Notes: generated by a model from the letters alone, not told the origin. Counted from the stretch's first letter, positions 1 through 9,727 are shown. The stretch: 64,000 bases of DNA from an uncultured Sutterella sp. (GCA_902463725.1 CABQGK010000003.1:221718-285717); one strand, 5' to 3'. Program-made: numbers and translations.

Positions 1-1344
1 GACGGACGTCACTACACCTTTCATCTTCGTGAAGGCATCACCTTTACCGATGGCACCCCTTTTGATGCCAACGCTGTCGATATGAACATTCGGGCGGTGC
101 TCGCCAACCGTACTCGCCATGCTTGGCTAGACTTTGTCAATGAGATTGAAGCCACACGTGTCGTTGATGCGATGACGTGGGAGCTCACCCTCAAGCATCC
201 CTACTACCCCACGCTCATTGAGCTCGGGGTGACCCGCCCCTTCCGCTTTATTTCTCCAGCGTGCATGAAAGAGGCCAACACCAAGGATGGCGTCAATTGC
301 TTAGTGGGCACGGGGCCTTGGATTCTCAAGGAGCATGTTCGCAACCAGTTTGCTCGCTTTGAACGCAACGCCCACTACTGGGGTGAAGCGCCCAAAGTCG
401 ACGGTGTACTCTGGAAAGTGATGCCCGACGTACAGACCATGTTGCTCGCTTTGCAAAAAGGAGAAATCGATCTTATATTTGGCGCGGACGGCGATCAGAT
501 CACAAGCGACGCCTTTTCCGCCTTAGAAAAGGGCGGCACCAAACTCATGGTTAAAGCCTCTCGCCCCATCGCAAGTCGAGCGATTCTCTTTAACTCTAGC
601 GCCCCCATCACGGCGGACGCCGCCGTGCGCGAAGCACTACAGCGCGCCATCAACCGAGACGCAATTGTCAATGGGGTGCTTAACGGGGCTGAAACGGCCG
701 CACTCACCCTCTTTGCCCGAAATGTGCCTGGCTGTGATGTTGATCTTGCCGCGCGTCCTTATGATCCCGCCAAAGCTGAAGCGCTGCTCGATGAGGCTGG
801 CTGGAAACGCTCTGGGCAAGGCGTACGCAGCAAAAATGGACACGCGCTTGAGCTCAACTTTTATTTCAACTCACAAAACGCGCAGGAAAAGACCATCGCT
901 CAAGCAATCCAGGGTGATTTAGCAAAAATCGGCGTCACCCTCAACGTCATTGGTGAAGAAAAGCAGGCCTTCCTTGATCGACAGCGCAACGGTCAATTCG
1001 ATCTACAATATTCGCTCTCTTGGGGCGCACCTTACGACCCGCAGAGCTATTTCTCCTCGTGGCGTATTCCCTCGCACGGTGACTATCAAGCCCAGCGTGG
1101 TCTCCCAAATAAAGCTGAGATTGACGCTACCATTACCCAACTCATGACGGAGCCCAACGAGAAGAAGCGTCAACTGATGACGCACACGTTGCTCAGGACG
1201 ATCCACGACTCGGCTGTCTACTTCCCGATCTCGTATTCTCGAACGAAGGCTGTCTACACGCCACGGCTTGACAACGTAGAATTTGCTCTTTCTCAGTACG
1301 AAATTCCCTTTGAACGGATGCGTATTGTTCCTCTTAACCACTAA
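1..1344 (+). CDS. nikA: Nickel-type ABC transporter periplasmic binding protein, 5' end outside window
   Basis: The reading frame is open from base 1, so the gene begins upstream; 447 residues are visible and roughly the first 70-80 of a typical 520-residue NikA, including the signal peptide, are missing. The visible part is a family-5 extracellular solute-binding protein: FTDGTPFDA near the start, then a GTGPW-like segment (GTGPWILKE). The C-terminal part, with HGDYQAQRGL and the PISYSRTKAV and EIPFE segments, closely resembles E. coli NikA rather than the oligopeptide binders. It would capture a Ni(II) complex in the periplasm and deliver it to NikBC. It is followed after 15 bases by nikB on the same strand, so it is the first gene of a nikABC(DE) operon. 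A related metal or opine ligand cannot be excluded. Confidence 0.85.
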   Translation, partial: DGRHYTFHLREGITFTDGTPFDANAVDMNIRAVLANRTRHAWLDFVNEIEATRVVDAMTWELTLKHPYYPTLIELGVTRPFRFISPACMKEANTKDGVNCLVGTGPWILKEHVRNQFARFERNAHYWGEAPKVDGVLWKVMPDVQTMLLALQKGEIDLIFGADGDQITSDAFSALEKGGTKLMVKASRPIASRAILFNSSAPITADAAVREALQRAINRDAIVNGVLNGAETAALTLFARNVPGCDVDLAARPYDPAKAEALLDEAGWKRSGQGVRSKNGHALELNFYFNSQNAQEKTIAQAIQGDLAKIGVTLNVIGEEKQAFLDRQRNGQFDLQYSLSWGAPYDPQSYFSSWRIPSHGDYQAQRGLPNKAEIDATITQLMTEPNEKKRQLMTHTLLRTIHDSAVYFPISYSRTKAVYTPRLDNVEFALSQYEIPFERMRIVPLNH

Positions 1345-1359
1345 AAGGACGCCTCTAAC

Positions 1360-2301
1360 ATGCTGCGTGCCATCGCACTGCGGATTCTTTGGCTCATACC
1401 GACGCTACTTGCGGTCAGCTTCATCACGTTCTCACTCATGATGCTGACGCCGTCGGATCCAGCTGAGGTTGCTATCCGTGTCAATGCGATGGTGCCTACG
1501 CCCGAGCTCATCGCCGAGATGCGTCACGAGCTCGGGCTCGATGAGCCCTTTCTCTTACGCTATGTGCATTGGCTCGCAGGCATCCTCAGAGGCGACTTTG
1601 GCGTGAGCTTCATCACCGCTCGTCCCGTGCTCGATGAGATGCTCACCGCGCTTGGCGCTACGCTCAAACTTGCCACGGCAGCGCTCGCCCTCATTGTCAG
1701 TATTTCTGCCGCCACCGCCATGCTGTGTGCCCGACACCCTGGCGGCGCAGTCGACCGAGTGATTCGCACGCTTATTTTTGTAAGCGGCTCGCTACCGAGC
1801 TTTTGGGTGGGGCTACTTTTGATCTGGCTTTTTTCGATCAAACTCAATTGGCTCCCCACAAGTGGCATGACTGCTCACGGCAGCATTGTGCTCCCTGCGC
1901 TCACCCTAAGTCTCATGTATCTCTCAAGCTACGCAAGGCTCATGCGAGCGGAAATGCTCAACGCACGACACGCTGACTGGGTGCTCTTTGCACGTAGTCG
2001 CGGGCTCTCCTCTTTGCGCATTCTCGGGCATATTTGGCTCAATTCTTTACGCGGTAGCGCCGCAGCGCTCGGGATGTCAATTCCGAAGCTCATCGCGGGC
2101 GCCTTTGTTGTGGAGAGTATCTTCGCGTGGCCCGGCATTGGGCGGCTCTGCGTGAGCGCTATCTTTAACCGAGACCTCCCCGTCATTGCTGCGTATGCAC
2201 TCCTGACGGCAACGCTCTTTGTTCTCTTTAACCTAGCAAGCGAGCTCTTTATTCTTTGGCTGGACCCTAGAGATCGACAGCAGGCAGGAGGTAAACTCTG
2301 A
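1360..2301 (+). CDS. nikB: Nickel ABC transporter permease NikB
   Basis: This 313-residue inner-membrane protein matches the length of E. coli NikB (314). It starts with a hydrophobic helix and the DppB-family signature LTPSDPAE in the first periplasmic loop. Several further membrane segments follow, with the cytoplasmic coupling segment (EMLNARHADWVLFARSRGL) that docks on the ATPase. AAAGGACG lies upstream of the ATG. Its stop overlaps the start of nikC by one base (TGATG), which implies translational coupling. With NikC it forms the transmembrane channel for nickel uptake. Sequence alone does not separate nickel from dipeptide permeases, but the NikA-like binding protein next door favours nickel. 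Confidence 0.85.
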   Translation: MLRAIALRILWLIPTLLAVSFITFSLMMLTPSDPAEVAIRVNAMVPTPELIAEMRHELGLDEPFLLRYVHWLAGILRGDFGVSFITARPVLDEMLTALGATLKLATAALALIVSISAATAMLCARHPGGAVDRVIRTLIFVSGSLPSFWVGLLLIWLFSIKLNWLPTSGMTAHGSIVLPALTLSLMYLSSYARLMRAEMLNARHADWVLFARSRGLSSLRILGHIWLNSLRGSAAALGMSIPKLIAGAFVVESIFAWPGIGRLCVSAIFNRDLPVIAAYALLTATLFVLFNLASELFILWLDPRDRQQAGGKL

Positions 2302-3137
2302 TGCGCACCCTACTGCAACGCAGGGCCTCCCTTTGGGTGCCGCTTCTTTTTTTACTGACACTCAGTGTGCTCGGACTTGCCGCCCCTGTGCTCAGCCCTT
2401 GGGATCCCATCGCCGTCGACCTTGCTCAGAAACTTGCTCCACCAAGCGCAGCGCACTGGCTCGGGACTGATTTACTCGGGCGAGACATCCTCACGCGGCT
2501 TCTCTACGGGATACGCACCACGTTTTTTGTCTCGCTCGTAACGATGCTCTGCACCTGTGTGATTGGCGCGCTCTACGGCACGGTGGCCGTCCTAAGCGGT
2601 CCTCGCGTTGAGCGCCTTTTGATGAGACTCTGTGATGCGCTCATGTCGTTCCCAAGTGAGGTGCTCATTTTGGCAGCCGTTGGCATGCTTGGCGCTGGGC
2701 TTGAAAATGTTGTGATTGCCTCAGTGCTTGCTAAATGGAGTTGGTACGCACGCATGATGCGCTCGCTGCTCATTGGCATTCATTCCAAGGGGTATTTACG
2801 CTTTGCACAGCTCGCCGGCGCATCTCGTCTCAGACTACTCCGTGCACACTACTTACCCGCCGTTGCGGGTGAATTTTCTGTGCTCATGACCCTAGACAGT
2901 GCTGGGGTGATGCTCATGCTCTCTTCGCTCGGTTTTTTAGGCCTTGGCATTCAACCCCCAACTCCCGAGTGGGGCATGATGCTCTCTGAAGCCAAAGAAG
3001 TTTTCTTTACCGCTCCCTACCAAATGGTACCCGCTGGTTTAGCCATTGCGCTCACCGCGCTCGCGATGAATTTCTTGGGTGACGGTCTACGCGATGCACT
3101 TGATGTGCGGCCGCAACACGCACAGGAGCAACGCTGA
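2301..3137 (+). CDS. nikC: Nickel ABC transporter permease NikC
   Basis: At 278 residues this is the expected length for NikC (277 in E. coli). The N-terminal helix is followed by the DppC-family motif HWLGTDLLGRDI. The central coupling loop around GYLRFAQLAGASRLRLLRAH and the GIQPPTPEWG segment are also typical of this permease class. The start codon overlaps the nikB stop and its own stop overlaps the start of the ATPase gene (both TGATG), so the three genes are translated as one coupled unit. It pairs with NikB in the inner membrane. Confidence 0.85.
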   Translation: MRTLLQRRASLWVPLLFLLTLSVLGLAAPVLSPWDPIAVDLAQKLAPPSAAHWLGTDLLGRDILTRLLYGIRTTFFVSLVTMLCTCVIGALYGTVAVLSGPRVERLLMRLCDALMSFPSEVLILAAVGMLGAGLENVVIASVLAKWSWYARMMRSLLIGIHSKGYLRFAQLAGASRLRLLRAHYLPAVAGEFSVLMTLDSAGVMLMLSSLGFLGLGIQPPTPEWGMMLSEAKEVFFTAPYQMVPAGLAIALTALAMNFLGDGLRDALDVRPQHAQEQR

Positions 3138-4708
3138 TGGCCGCGCCAGTGCTTGTCGCCCACAACATCACCGTACGAACGCGGCGCGGTGAGAAACTCG
3201 TTGACGTCGCCTCGCTCAGCATTGAGCGCGGCGAGCGTTTGGCTCTGCTCGGCCCTTCGGGCGCAGGCAAAAGCCTTTTAATGCAAGCGATTGCTGGACT
3301 CACCCCTGCGGAGCTCATCGCTGAAGGCACGTTTCATCCCTGCACTAGCCAGCGCAGCACCCCACCCCGTGCACTCTATCTCGTGCAGCAGGCCATGGGT
3401 GCGTGGGATCCGCTTGTGCGCATCGGCACTCAACTCGAAGAAGGTGCACGCGCCGCAGGCATCCCTCAAAAAGGACTGCGCACGCGGCTTATCGAAATAC
3501 TAAAAAGTCTCGGCTTTACTGAGCCCGAGCAACTGCTGCGGCGCTACCCTTGTGAGCTCAGTGGCGGAATGCAACAGCGGCTGATGCTTGCGGCCGCTCT
3601 GCTTTCGCCCCCTGAGCTTCTCATTGCCGACGAGAGCGTCAGCGCGCTTGAGCCCGCCCTGCGAGATGAGGTTCTCCAAGTGCTTGAGAGCCTTCGCACA
3701 CAAGCTGGCAGCGCCCTCGTACTGATTACCCATGATCTTGCCCTAGCGGCCAAGTGGGCCGATCGCGTGCTCATCATGGATCAAGGGCGCGTGGTCGAAA
3801 TAGGGAAAGCCGAGATTCTTCGCGCCCCCAAAAGTGCCGTAGGTGCGGCGCTCCTAGCTGCACGCCTTAAAACCCTACGGGCGGCAGAGGCTGCGCTCAC
3901 GCGCTCGCCCCCTGCAGTGACAGAGCGCGCACGCAGCGGGCAGCCCCCATTTTTGGAAGTCCGAGGGCTCGTTAAACGCTACCCTTGCGGCTTCGGCAAG
4001 CATATCGATGTGCTACGAGGCATTGACTTAGCACTACCCGCTGGGCAAACCGTAGGACTCGTTGCTGCAAGTGGCACAGGCAAAAGCACGCTTGCGCGCC
4101 TCATCCTCGGCTTCGAGCGCGCTGACGCAGGTGCCATCTCTGTCGAGGGTGTGCCACTCTCCAACTGGCTTACCGGGCACCGTGGTGAGGTGAGCGTCGT
4201 CTTTCAAGACTACGTTGACAGCCTCAACCCAAAAATGTGCGTTGCTGAGGCGATTCTTGAACCGCTTCGCATTCTTGGTGCACCTACTGCGGGCGTAGCC
4301 GAACACCTCTTAGAGGTGGTGGGGCTGGGCACAGACATGGCTAGCCGCCTTCCGCACGAACTCTCTGGCGGACAGGCTCAACGCGTGGCACTAGCGCGTG
4401 CGTTAAGTACCAATCCGCGGCTACTGGTTTTTGATGAGGCCCTGAGCTCCTTGGATAGTGCCGTGCAAGGGGAGATGGTGGCACTCTTAAGACGCATCAA
4501 AACCCGCCACATGACTTGGCTATTCATTACCCATGATCTTGAGGTTGCGGCCGCCCTCTGTGACGAGCTTCTTGTCATGGAAAAGGGGCGCATTTCTCTC
4601 AGTGCCCCCATAGCAGAGGCACTCCAAAGCGAGCATGCCTTTGTGCGCCGAATGCTTGCTGCCTCACCGACGCTCTCCGCGCACTGCCACAGAGAAATGA
4701 ACCACTAA
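3137..4708 (+). CDS. Fused two-domain ABC ATPase (NikD-NikE type)
   Basis: This 523-residue protein carries two complete ABC ATPase domains that are separate proteins (NikD and NikE) in E. coli. Domain 1 (about residues 1-250) has Walker A GPSGAGKS (39-46), signature LSGGMQQR and Walker B LLIADE. Domain 2 (about 272-515) has signature LSGGQAQR, Walker B LLVFDE and a switch histidine in FITHD. Its Walker A reads AASGTGKS (about 310-317), so the first conserved glycine is alanine. The gene overlaps nikC by one base. The fused ATPase would energise NikBC. Two-domain ATPases also occur in oligopeptide and glutathione importers (GsiA, YejF), so the fusion is not unique; the substrate is inferred from the neighbours. 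Confidence 0.82.
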   Translation: MAAPVLVAHNITVRTRRGEKLVDVASLSIERGERLALLGPSGAGKSLLMQAIAGLTPAELIAEGTFHPCTSQRSTPPRALYLVQQAMGAWDPLVRIGTQLEEGARAAGIPQKGLRTRLIEILKSLGFTEPEQLLRRYPCELSGGMQQRLMLAAALLSPPELLIADESVSALEPALRDEVLQVLESLRTQAGSALVLITHDLALAAKWADRVLIMDQGRVVEIGKAEILRAPKSAVGAALLAARLKTLRAAEAALTRSPPAVTERARSGQPPFLEVRGLVKRYPCGFGKHIDVLRGIDLALPAGQTVGLVAASGTGKSTLARLILGFERADAGAISVEGVPLSNWLTGHRGEVSVVFQDYVDSLNPKMCVAEAILEPLRILGAPTAGVAEHLLEVVGLGTDMASRLPHELSGGQAQRVALARALSTNPRLLVFDEALSSLDSAVQGEMVALLRRIKTRHMTWLFITHDLEVAAALCDELLVMEKGRISLSAPIAEALQSEHAFVRRMLAASPTLSAHCHREMNH

Positions 4709-4738
4709 CTTTCTCGCTTCTTGGGGAAAACACTAACG

Positions 4739-4765
4739 CGAAAAGGCGCCTCTCGCGCCATTTCG
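4739..4765 (+). terminator. Hairpin after the nik operon, weak terminator candidate
   Basis: Arms CGAAAAGGCGC and GCGCCATTTCG pair with one mismatch around a five-base loop, 31 bases after the ATPase stop. There is no clear T-run, so it may end the nik transcript only with Rho or may just protect a 3' end. Confidence 0.35.
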
Positions 4766-4833
4766 TCCACTTTCTCCATCGTCATCGTCCTACAATTGAA
4801 GTACCCCTACTGAAATTGCAAAAGGAGTTCTGC

Positions 4834-6969
4834 ATGTCGCAAAAAAACACGACAACCCCCTCACTCCCATCGGTAGACTTGACAGAGCCCAGACTGTACA
4901 CCAACCGCGAAATCAGCTGGCTAGCCTTTGACCAAAAGGTCATGCAGACCGCTGCAGACCATTCGGTGCCTCTGCTTGAGCGCCTCAAGTTCTTTTCGAT
5001 TTTCTTCAACAACCTCGATGAGTTCTACATGGTTCGCGTCAAGAACCTGCAACAGCAAGCTCGTCGTGGCGTGATGTCCACCGCTGCCGATGGCCTCACT
5101 GCCGCGCAACTGCTCAAGCAGATCCGCGATATCACGCAGAACATGCTCAACGACGCGGAAGCGCTTTGGCAGGATGACCTGTTGCCCGCGCTCAACAAAG
5201 CTGGCATTGAGCTCATCACCTACAAGGACCTCAACGCCAAAGAGCGTGCGCTCGCCGATGACTTCTTTGAGCACGAAGTTTTCCCGACGCTCACGCCGCA
5301 GTCCGTTGACGCGGGTCACCCGTTCCCCCTCATCTCGAACACCTCCATTAACTTTGTGATCGAGCTGATGGGCACACATCCCTCGGTGACAGGACTCACG
5401 CGCTTTGCTCGACTTAAATGCCCGAACAATCTTCCGCGTTTTCTCTATTTCAACCGTCAAAATAACAACGCCACGCTCTCGACCCGCCCCGACGGGGAAC
5501 GTATTCTCTGTCTCGAAGAGCTCATCGCGGCGCGCCTAGATCGACTCTTCCCTGGCTATACCATCAAGAGTTTCGGACTCTTCCGCATTATCCGCAACAC
5601 GGACGGTGAAATTGAAGAAGACGAGGCCGACGACCTGCTCGCGGCGGTGCGCGACTATGTGGAGCAACGTCGTTTTGGCTCAGTGGTGCGGCTACAGATT
5701 GAATTTGGAATGAGCCGCCGCTTGCAAGAGTTTCTCATCAAGAATCTCAACGTCACGCAGACGCAGATCATGCGCACGCGACTACCCTTCAGCCTCTCGG
5801 ACTTCATCCAAATTTCTGGGCTTGAGCGCGACGATCTCAAATATCCGCCCGTGAGCTCCCGCCTGCCTGTGCCATTCCAGCCCGACGAAGATCTCTTCGG
5901 GACGCTACTCAAAGAGGATCTGTTGCTCTACCATCCCTATGAGTCGTTTGATGGCACGGTCGAATTCTTGCAACGCGCCTCGCGTGACCCGAACGTCGTT
6001 GCTATCAAGCAAACGCTTTACCGCTGTGGCTCGAACTCGCCCGTAGTTCAAGCGCTACTTGACGCACGCCGTCGCGGCAAGCAAGTCACGGCCGTTGTGG
6101 AACTTAAGGCTCGCTTTGACGAAGAGCGCAACATTAACTGGGCTGAAAACCTTGAAGCCGCTGGGGTAAACGTTGTCTACGGTTTCCCCAACCTCAAAAT
6201 TCACGCCAAACTTGCACTTGTGATCCGTCGCGGTGAAAAGGCGCTTGAGCGCTTCGTGCATATCGGCACGGGCAACTACAATGCCTCCTCGGCAAAGATC
6301 TACACCGACCTCGGGCTCTTTACGGCGGACAAGGCCATCTGTGACGACGTTCAAGAACTCTTTAATGTCATCACGGGCTGCGGCGTGGTGGATCACTACC
6401 GTGCACTTTGGGTCTCGCCCGTGAACATGCGCGACAACATGATCGCCGCCATTGACGCCGAAATTGAAAGTCACAAGGCCCATGGCAACGGCTACATTCT
6501 CTTTAAGCTCAACCAACTTGTTGATCCTAAGGTAATTCGTGCGCTCTACCGCGCTAGCCAAGCGGGCGTCAAAGTAGACTGCATCATCCGCGGTATTTGC
6601 TGTCTGCGTCCTGGCATTGCGGGAGTATCGGAAACGATCACCGTGCGCTCAATTGTCGGTCGCTACCTCGAGCATGCCCGCGTCTACTGCTTTGCCAACA
6701 ATGGTGACATGAAGATGTACATGGGTAGTGCAGACATGATGCCGCGTAACTTGAACGGTCGTATTGAAACGGTCACGCCAATCCGCTCGCCGCTGCTGCG
6801 CGACCGCATTCTGCACGACATTCTCGAGCCACAAATGGCCGATAACGTCAACGCTTGGGTGCTCAAGAGTGACGGTACCTACGACCGTCTTCAGCGCAAA
6901 GCCGATGAGCCCGTCATCTCGAGTCAGGACCTGATTCGTGACCTGCTCAATACGCGTCCAGAAGCGTAA
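4834..6969 (+). CDS. ppk1: Polyphosphate kinase 1
   Basis: A 711-residue cytoplasmic or membrane-associated kinase that polymerises the gamma-phosphate of ATP into inorganic polyphosphate. The N-terminal segment NREISWLAFD and the LKFFSIFFNNLDEF segment are typical of PPK1. The two phospholipase-D-like catalytic lobes carry KIHAKLAL (the presumed phosphohistidine, about residue 457) and HIGTGNYN. The start was placed at 4834 because AAAGGAG lies directly upstream; an in-frame ATG at 4816 lies before that site and would overlap it. Length is normal (about 690-720). It stands alone: no exopolyphosphatase gene is adjacent. An inverted repeat follows the stop codon. Confidence 0.95.
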   Translation: MSQKNTTTPSLPSVDLTEPRLYTNREISWLAFDQKVMQTAADHSVPLLERLKFFSIFFNNLDEFYMVRVKNLQQQARRGVMSTAADGLTAAQLLKQIRDITQNMLNDAEALWQDDLLPALNKAGIELITYKDLNAKERALADDFFEHEVFPTLTPQSVDAGHPFPLISNTSINFVIELMGTHPSVTGLTRFARLKCPNNLPRFLYFNRQNNNATLSTRPDGERILCLEELIAARLDRLFPGYTIKSFGLFRIIRNTDGEIEEDEADDLLAAVRDYVEQRRFGSVVRLQIEFGMSRRLQEFLIKNLNVTQTQIMRTRLPFSLSDFIQISGLERDDLKYPPVSSRLPVPFQPDEDLFGTLLKEDLLLYHPYESFDGTVEFLQRASRDPNVVAIKQTLYRCGSNSPVVQALLDARRRGKQVTAVVELKARFDEERNINWAENLEAAGVNVVYGFPNLKIHAKLALVIRRGEKALERFVHIGTGNYNASSAKIYTDLGLFTADKAICDDVQELFNVITGCGVVDHYRALWVSPVNMRDNMIAAIDAEIESHKAHGNGYILFKLNQLVDPKVIRALYRASQAGVKVDCIIRGICCLRPGIAGVSETITVRSIVGRYLEHARVYCFANNGDMKMYMGSADMMPRNLNGRIETVTPIRSPLLRDRILHDILEPQMADNVNAWVLKSDGTYDRLQRKADEPVISSQDLIRDLLNTRPEA

Positions 6970-7004
6970 CGCGACGTAACGCTCGCTCTTTGGCCCGAAA
7001 AACA

Positions 7005-7039
7005 GCGCCAGAAGGCTTACAGAGCTTTCTGGCGCAATT
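7005..7039 (+). terminator. Terminator after ppk1
   Basis: Perfect 9-bp arms GCGCCAGAA (7005-7013) and TTCTGGCGC (7027-7035) followed by AATTTTG. It lies 36 bases after the ppk1 stop and could also end the convergent response-regulator transcript. Confidence 0.75.
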
Positions 7040-7114
7040 TTGTGCGGCAGCTCTTGCGCAGCTTCATCGCAGAGCCGCAACGTGCAAGCCTTGGCGCAAC
7101 TTTCCTACTGCAGG

Positions 7115-7774
7115 CTAAACGTCGATATCGTAGCCCGCACGACGCGCAGCCAAGAGCGCTTCGGTGCGATTGTTCGCTCCAAAGGCGCGGTAAATCGCCG
7201 ACACATGTGTTTTAACCGTGCCTTCTGAGAGATTGAGATCAAGGCAGATACGCTTGATGGGAGCGCCTTTCGCAAGCTGCTTGAGAACATCCTTCTGGCG
7301 CTCAGTTAAATGCACCTCAGGCGTTGCGGGTTTCAGCCGCTCAGCCGTTTCATTGAAAAAGCCCTCGCGTTGTCCATCGGAGAGCAACTTCGTAGGAATA
7401 AAGACACCCCCTTTGAGGACAAAGTCAATGGCGGTAGTAATCATCTCTGGATCGAGACTCTTGGGGACAAACCCCGCAGCGCCTAGTTGCAGCACCCGCA
7501 TAATGCTCGATCGGTCAGTAGAACCGGAGCAAACCAAAATCTTAAGGAAGGGCTGGCGACGCACGATCTCTTCCATCAATTCCGTTCCGTGCACCCCAGG
7601 CATGCCCAAGTCAAAGATCAACAGGTCGGTGTTATCGCCCTCTCGATCAATCAAAGCGAGCGCATCCGCGGCGCTCGAAGCGGTATGGACGATCGCTTCA
7701 GGATCGCGGTCCTCAATCAACATCGTCATCGCGGATGTGATCAGGGCATGGTCGTCCACAATAATGTACTGCAT
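7115..7774 (-). CDS. LuxR/NarL-type response regulator
   Basis: 219 residues: an N-terminal receiver domain (about 1-120) with the acidic pair in VDD (6-8) and a phosphoacceptor Asp55 in LLIFDLGMPG, then a C-terminal LuxR-type helix-turn-helix (about 150-215) with LTERQKDVLKQLAKG and SEGTVKTHVSAIYRAF. It is a cytoplasmic transcription regulator activated by phosphorylation. A clear AGGAG lies eight bases before the ATG. The gene follows a hybrid histidine kinase on the same strand after 75 bases, and that kinase is the likely partner. The target genes are unknown; nothing in the window identifies the signal. Confidence 0.9.
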   Translation of the reverse strand: MQYIIVDDHALITSAMTMLIEDRDPEAIVHTASSAADALALIDREGDNTDLLIFDLGMPGVHGTELMEEIVRRQPFLKILVCSGSTDRSSIMRVLQLGAAGFVPKSLDPEMITTAIDFVLKGGVFIPTKLLSDGQREGFFNETAERLKPATPEVHLTERQKDVLKQLAKGAPIKRICLDLNLSEGTVKTHVSAIYRAFGANNRTEALLAARRAGYDIDV

Positions 7775-7849
7775 GCTGTCTGTCTCCTAAGGAGTCGTAT
7801 TCGTTCGCTATTGTATGCCCAAAAAATAGGCTATGACAATGCACCCAAC

Positions 7850-9727
7850 TTACGTCGAGCGCGACTGACACTGCTCAAGCGCAGCAAGAAGCCCCGCTTC
7901 ATCCACTGGTTTTTGCAGCATGATGGGGAAGGCGAGCTCAGGGGCACCTGCCTTTTGGTGAAGCGCTCGCCAACGCGTCTCGACCAAGTCGCTTGCTACG
8001 GCCGTGAGCAAAATGGTATTCAACTGCGCGGCGGACCGCGCCTCGTGCATCAGACGCCATACCTCAAGCATCACCTCTAAGCCATCGGGCACATCTTCAC
8101 CGAGATTAAAGTCCGTCATCAGCACCGAGAGCGTACTCGCGTGCTCGCCAAGCCACGCATAAAACGCCTCGTCTGGCGCATGAAACACGGCCACCTCGGC
8201 GCCCCAAGTGCGAAGCATTTCTGCGATCGCCGCAGCCACCATACGATTGTCTTCAAGAAGCAACACGCTACCGCGCCAGTTTGGTTCGCTCCCCCGCTCT
8301 AGAGGACTGCGCTGCTCAGTATTTTCTTCAAGCAGTTCATGCTCGGCAAAAGCCATTCGAAAGACGCTACCGCGCCCCAAATGAGAGGAAACCGAGAGCG
8401 TAGCGCCAAGCTGCGCGGCAATCCCCTTCACAATCGAGAGTCCTAAACCAAACCCCGTGCCAGGATTCTGCTTACCAGCACTACCGCGGAAGAATGTTTC
8501 AAACAGGCGCTCTTTGTCTTCGTGCGAGAGCCCTGGCCCGCAGTCGTACACTCCGATGACCAACTCACCTGTGCCTAAACGCCTAGCGCCAATGACTACC
8601 TCCGGCACTGGCGCATCCCCGCGCGAATAAGCAATCGCGTTGGTCACGAGATTTTTTAGCGCACGCTTTAGCATCAAGCGATCCGTGTTAATCGAGACAG
8701 GGAGCGCGATCACTCTTAGCCTTAGCCCTTTTTTGCTTGCCACGGGGCGGCATTCCTGCGCCAGTTCCTCGAGAAACGCTGGCAACACAATGCGCTCAGG
8801 ATGTAAATCGAGCTTACCGAACTCCATGCGCGTGACCGTGAGAACCTGCTCGACCAAGGTGGAAATCGATTCGCTCGTACGAATCAGCTCATCGACCACA
8901 GGCACAGTCTGCGGCGTAGCACGACGTCGCAGAATATCCAAATAAATCCCCATGGCCTGTAGCGGTTGACGAATGTCGTGGTTTGCCGCAGCAAAAAAGC
9001 GGCTACGTCGTTCGCTATGGTACTCAGCAAGGCGGCGTGCCTTTTCCGATTGCGCAACCTCAACTTTGAGTCGCTCAACCAAACGACGGTTCTTATCATC
9101 CATGAGGATCGAGGCCAGCACCATCTCGTTGAGCTTGCGACCACAGTAAAGAATAAAGCCTGAGGTGATGATGAGCACCCCCACGATCAGCGCCTCACTG
9201 ATGCCAAACTGCACAGCAAACGTAATCATCATGGGCGTCAGCGACAGGAGCGTAAACGCTGTCAGCGACGGTAACCAACACGAATAGACGGGCCAACTCG
9301 CAAATGTCACAGCCACCACCACGGCGACGGTGACAACCTGAGAAATGCCCGAGAGCGGGAGCATGAGACTCGGCCCCGCAACCCCCCAAATGATGCCAGC
9401 TGCTACGGCTAGCGCAGTCCAACGCCGCACCCAAATACGAATGCGTGTGACGCGATCCCGATCCTGCCAAAAAAGCCGTACATAGCGCAGCGCAAAATAA
9501 ATCTGCAGCAGCCCAAACCCATACCAAACGAGCAAAAAAACTCGGCTAACATCGCTACTCCAGAACGTTGCCACCAGACTCGTCATCCCAGCAAACTGCG
9601 CAAGCAGTGCCACAGGATGTAGTCGAATCGACGCGAGAATCATCTTCGAGAGCGTGCGTCCCGTCATATGCGAAGCGGATGGACGAAATGCACTGCGATA
9701 GAGCCGTTTAGGTAAACTCTCGGCCAT
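7850..9727 (-). CDS. Hybrid membrane histidine kinase with C-terminal receiver
   Basis: 625 residues. About six hydrophobic segments lie between residues 38 and 200, with no large periplasmic domain. A cytoplasmic coiled linker follows, then the phosphoacceptor H-box around His250 (NHDIRQPLQAMG). The ATPase domain shows the N-box LKNLVTNAIAYS, DCGPG and GTGFGLGLSIVKG. A receiver domain with Asp539 (MTDFNLG) ends the protein. GAGGAG eight bases before the ATG supports the start. The downstream LuxR-type regulator is the probable output. No histidine phosphotransfer gene is adjacent, so the function of the attached receiver (phosphate sink or relay) is unclear. The membrane-embedded sensor suggests a lipid, redox or membrane-state signal, which is inference. 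Confidence 0.9.
   Translation of the reverse strand: MAESLPKRLYRSAFRPSASHMTGRTLSKMILASIRLHPVALLAQFAGMTSLVATFWSSDVSRVFLLVWYGFGLLQIYFALRYVRLFWQDRDRVTRIRIWVRRWTALAVAAGIIWGVAGPSLMLPLSGISQVVTVAVVVAVTFASWPVYSCWLPSLTAFTLLSLTPMMITFAVQFGISEALIVGVLIITSGFILYCGRKLNEMVLASILMDDKNRRLVERLKVEVAQSEKARRLAEYHSERRSRFFAAANHDIRQPLQAMGIYLDILRRRATPQTVPVVDELIRTSESISTLVEQVLTVTRMEFGKLDLHPERIVLPAFLEELAQECRPVASKKGLRLRVIALPVSINTDRLMLKRALKNLVTNAIAYSRGDAPVPEVVIGARRLGTGELVIGVYDCGPGLSHEDKERLFETFFRGSAGKQNPGTGFGLGLSIVKGIAAQLGATLSVSSHLGRGSVFRMAFAEHELLEENTEQRSPLERGSEPNWRGSVLLLEDNRMVAAAIAEMLRTWGAEVAVFHAPDEAFYAWLGEHASTLSVLMTDFNLGEDVPDGLEVMLEVWRLMHEARSAAQLNTILLTAVASDLVETRWRALHQKAGAPELAFPIMLQKPVDEAGLLAALEQCQSRST

Noticed and set aside
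7487..8080. 197-residue plus-strand frame across the response regulator and kinase ends
   Set aside because: It crosses two real genes on the other strand and shows no domain.
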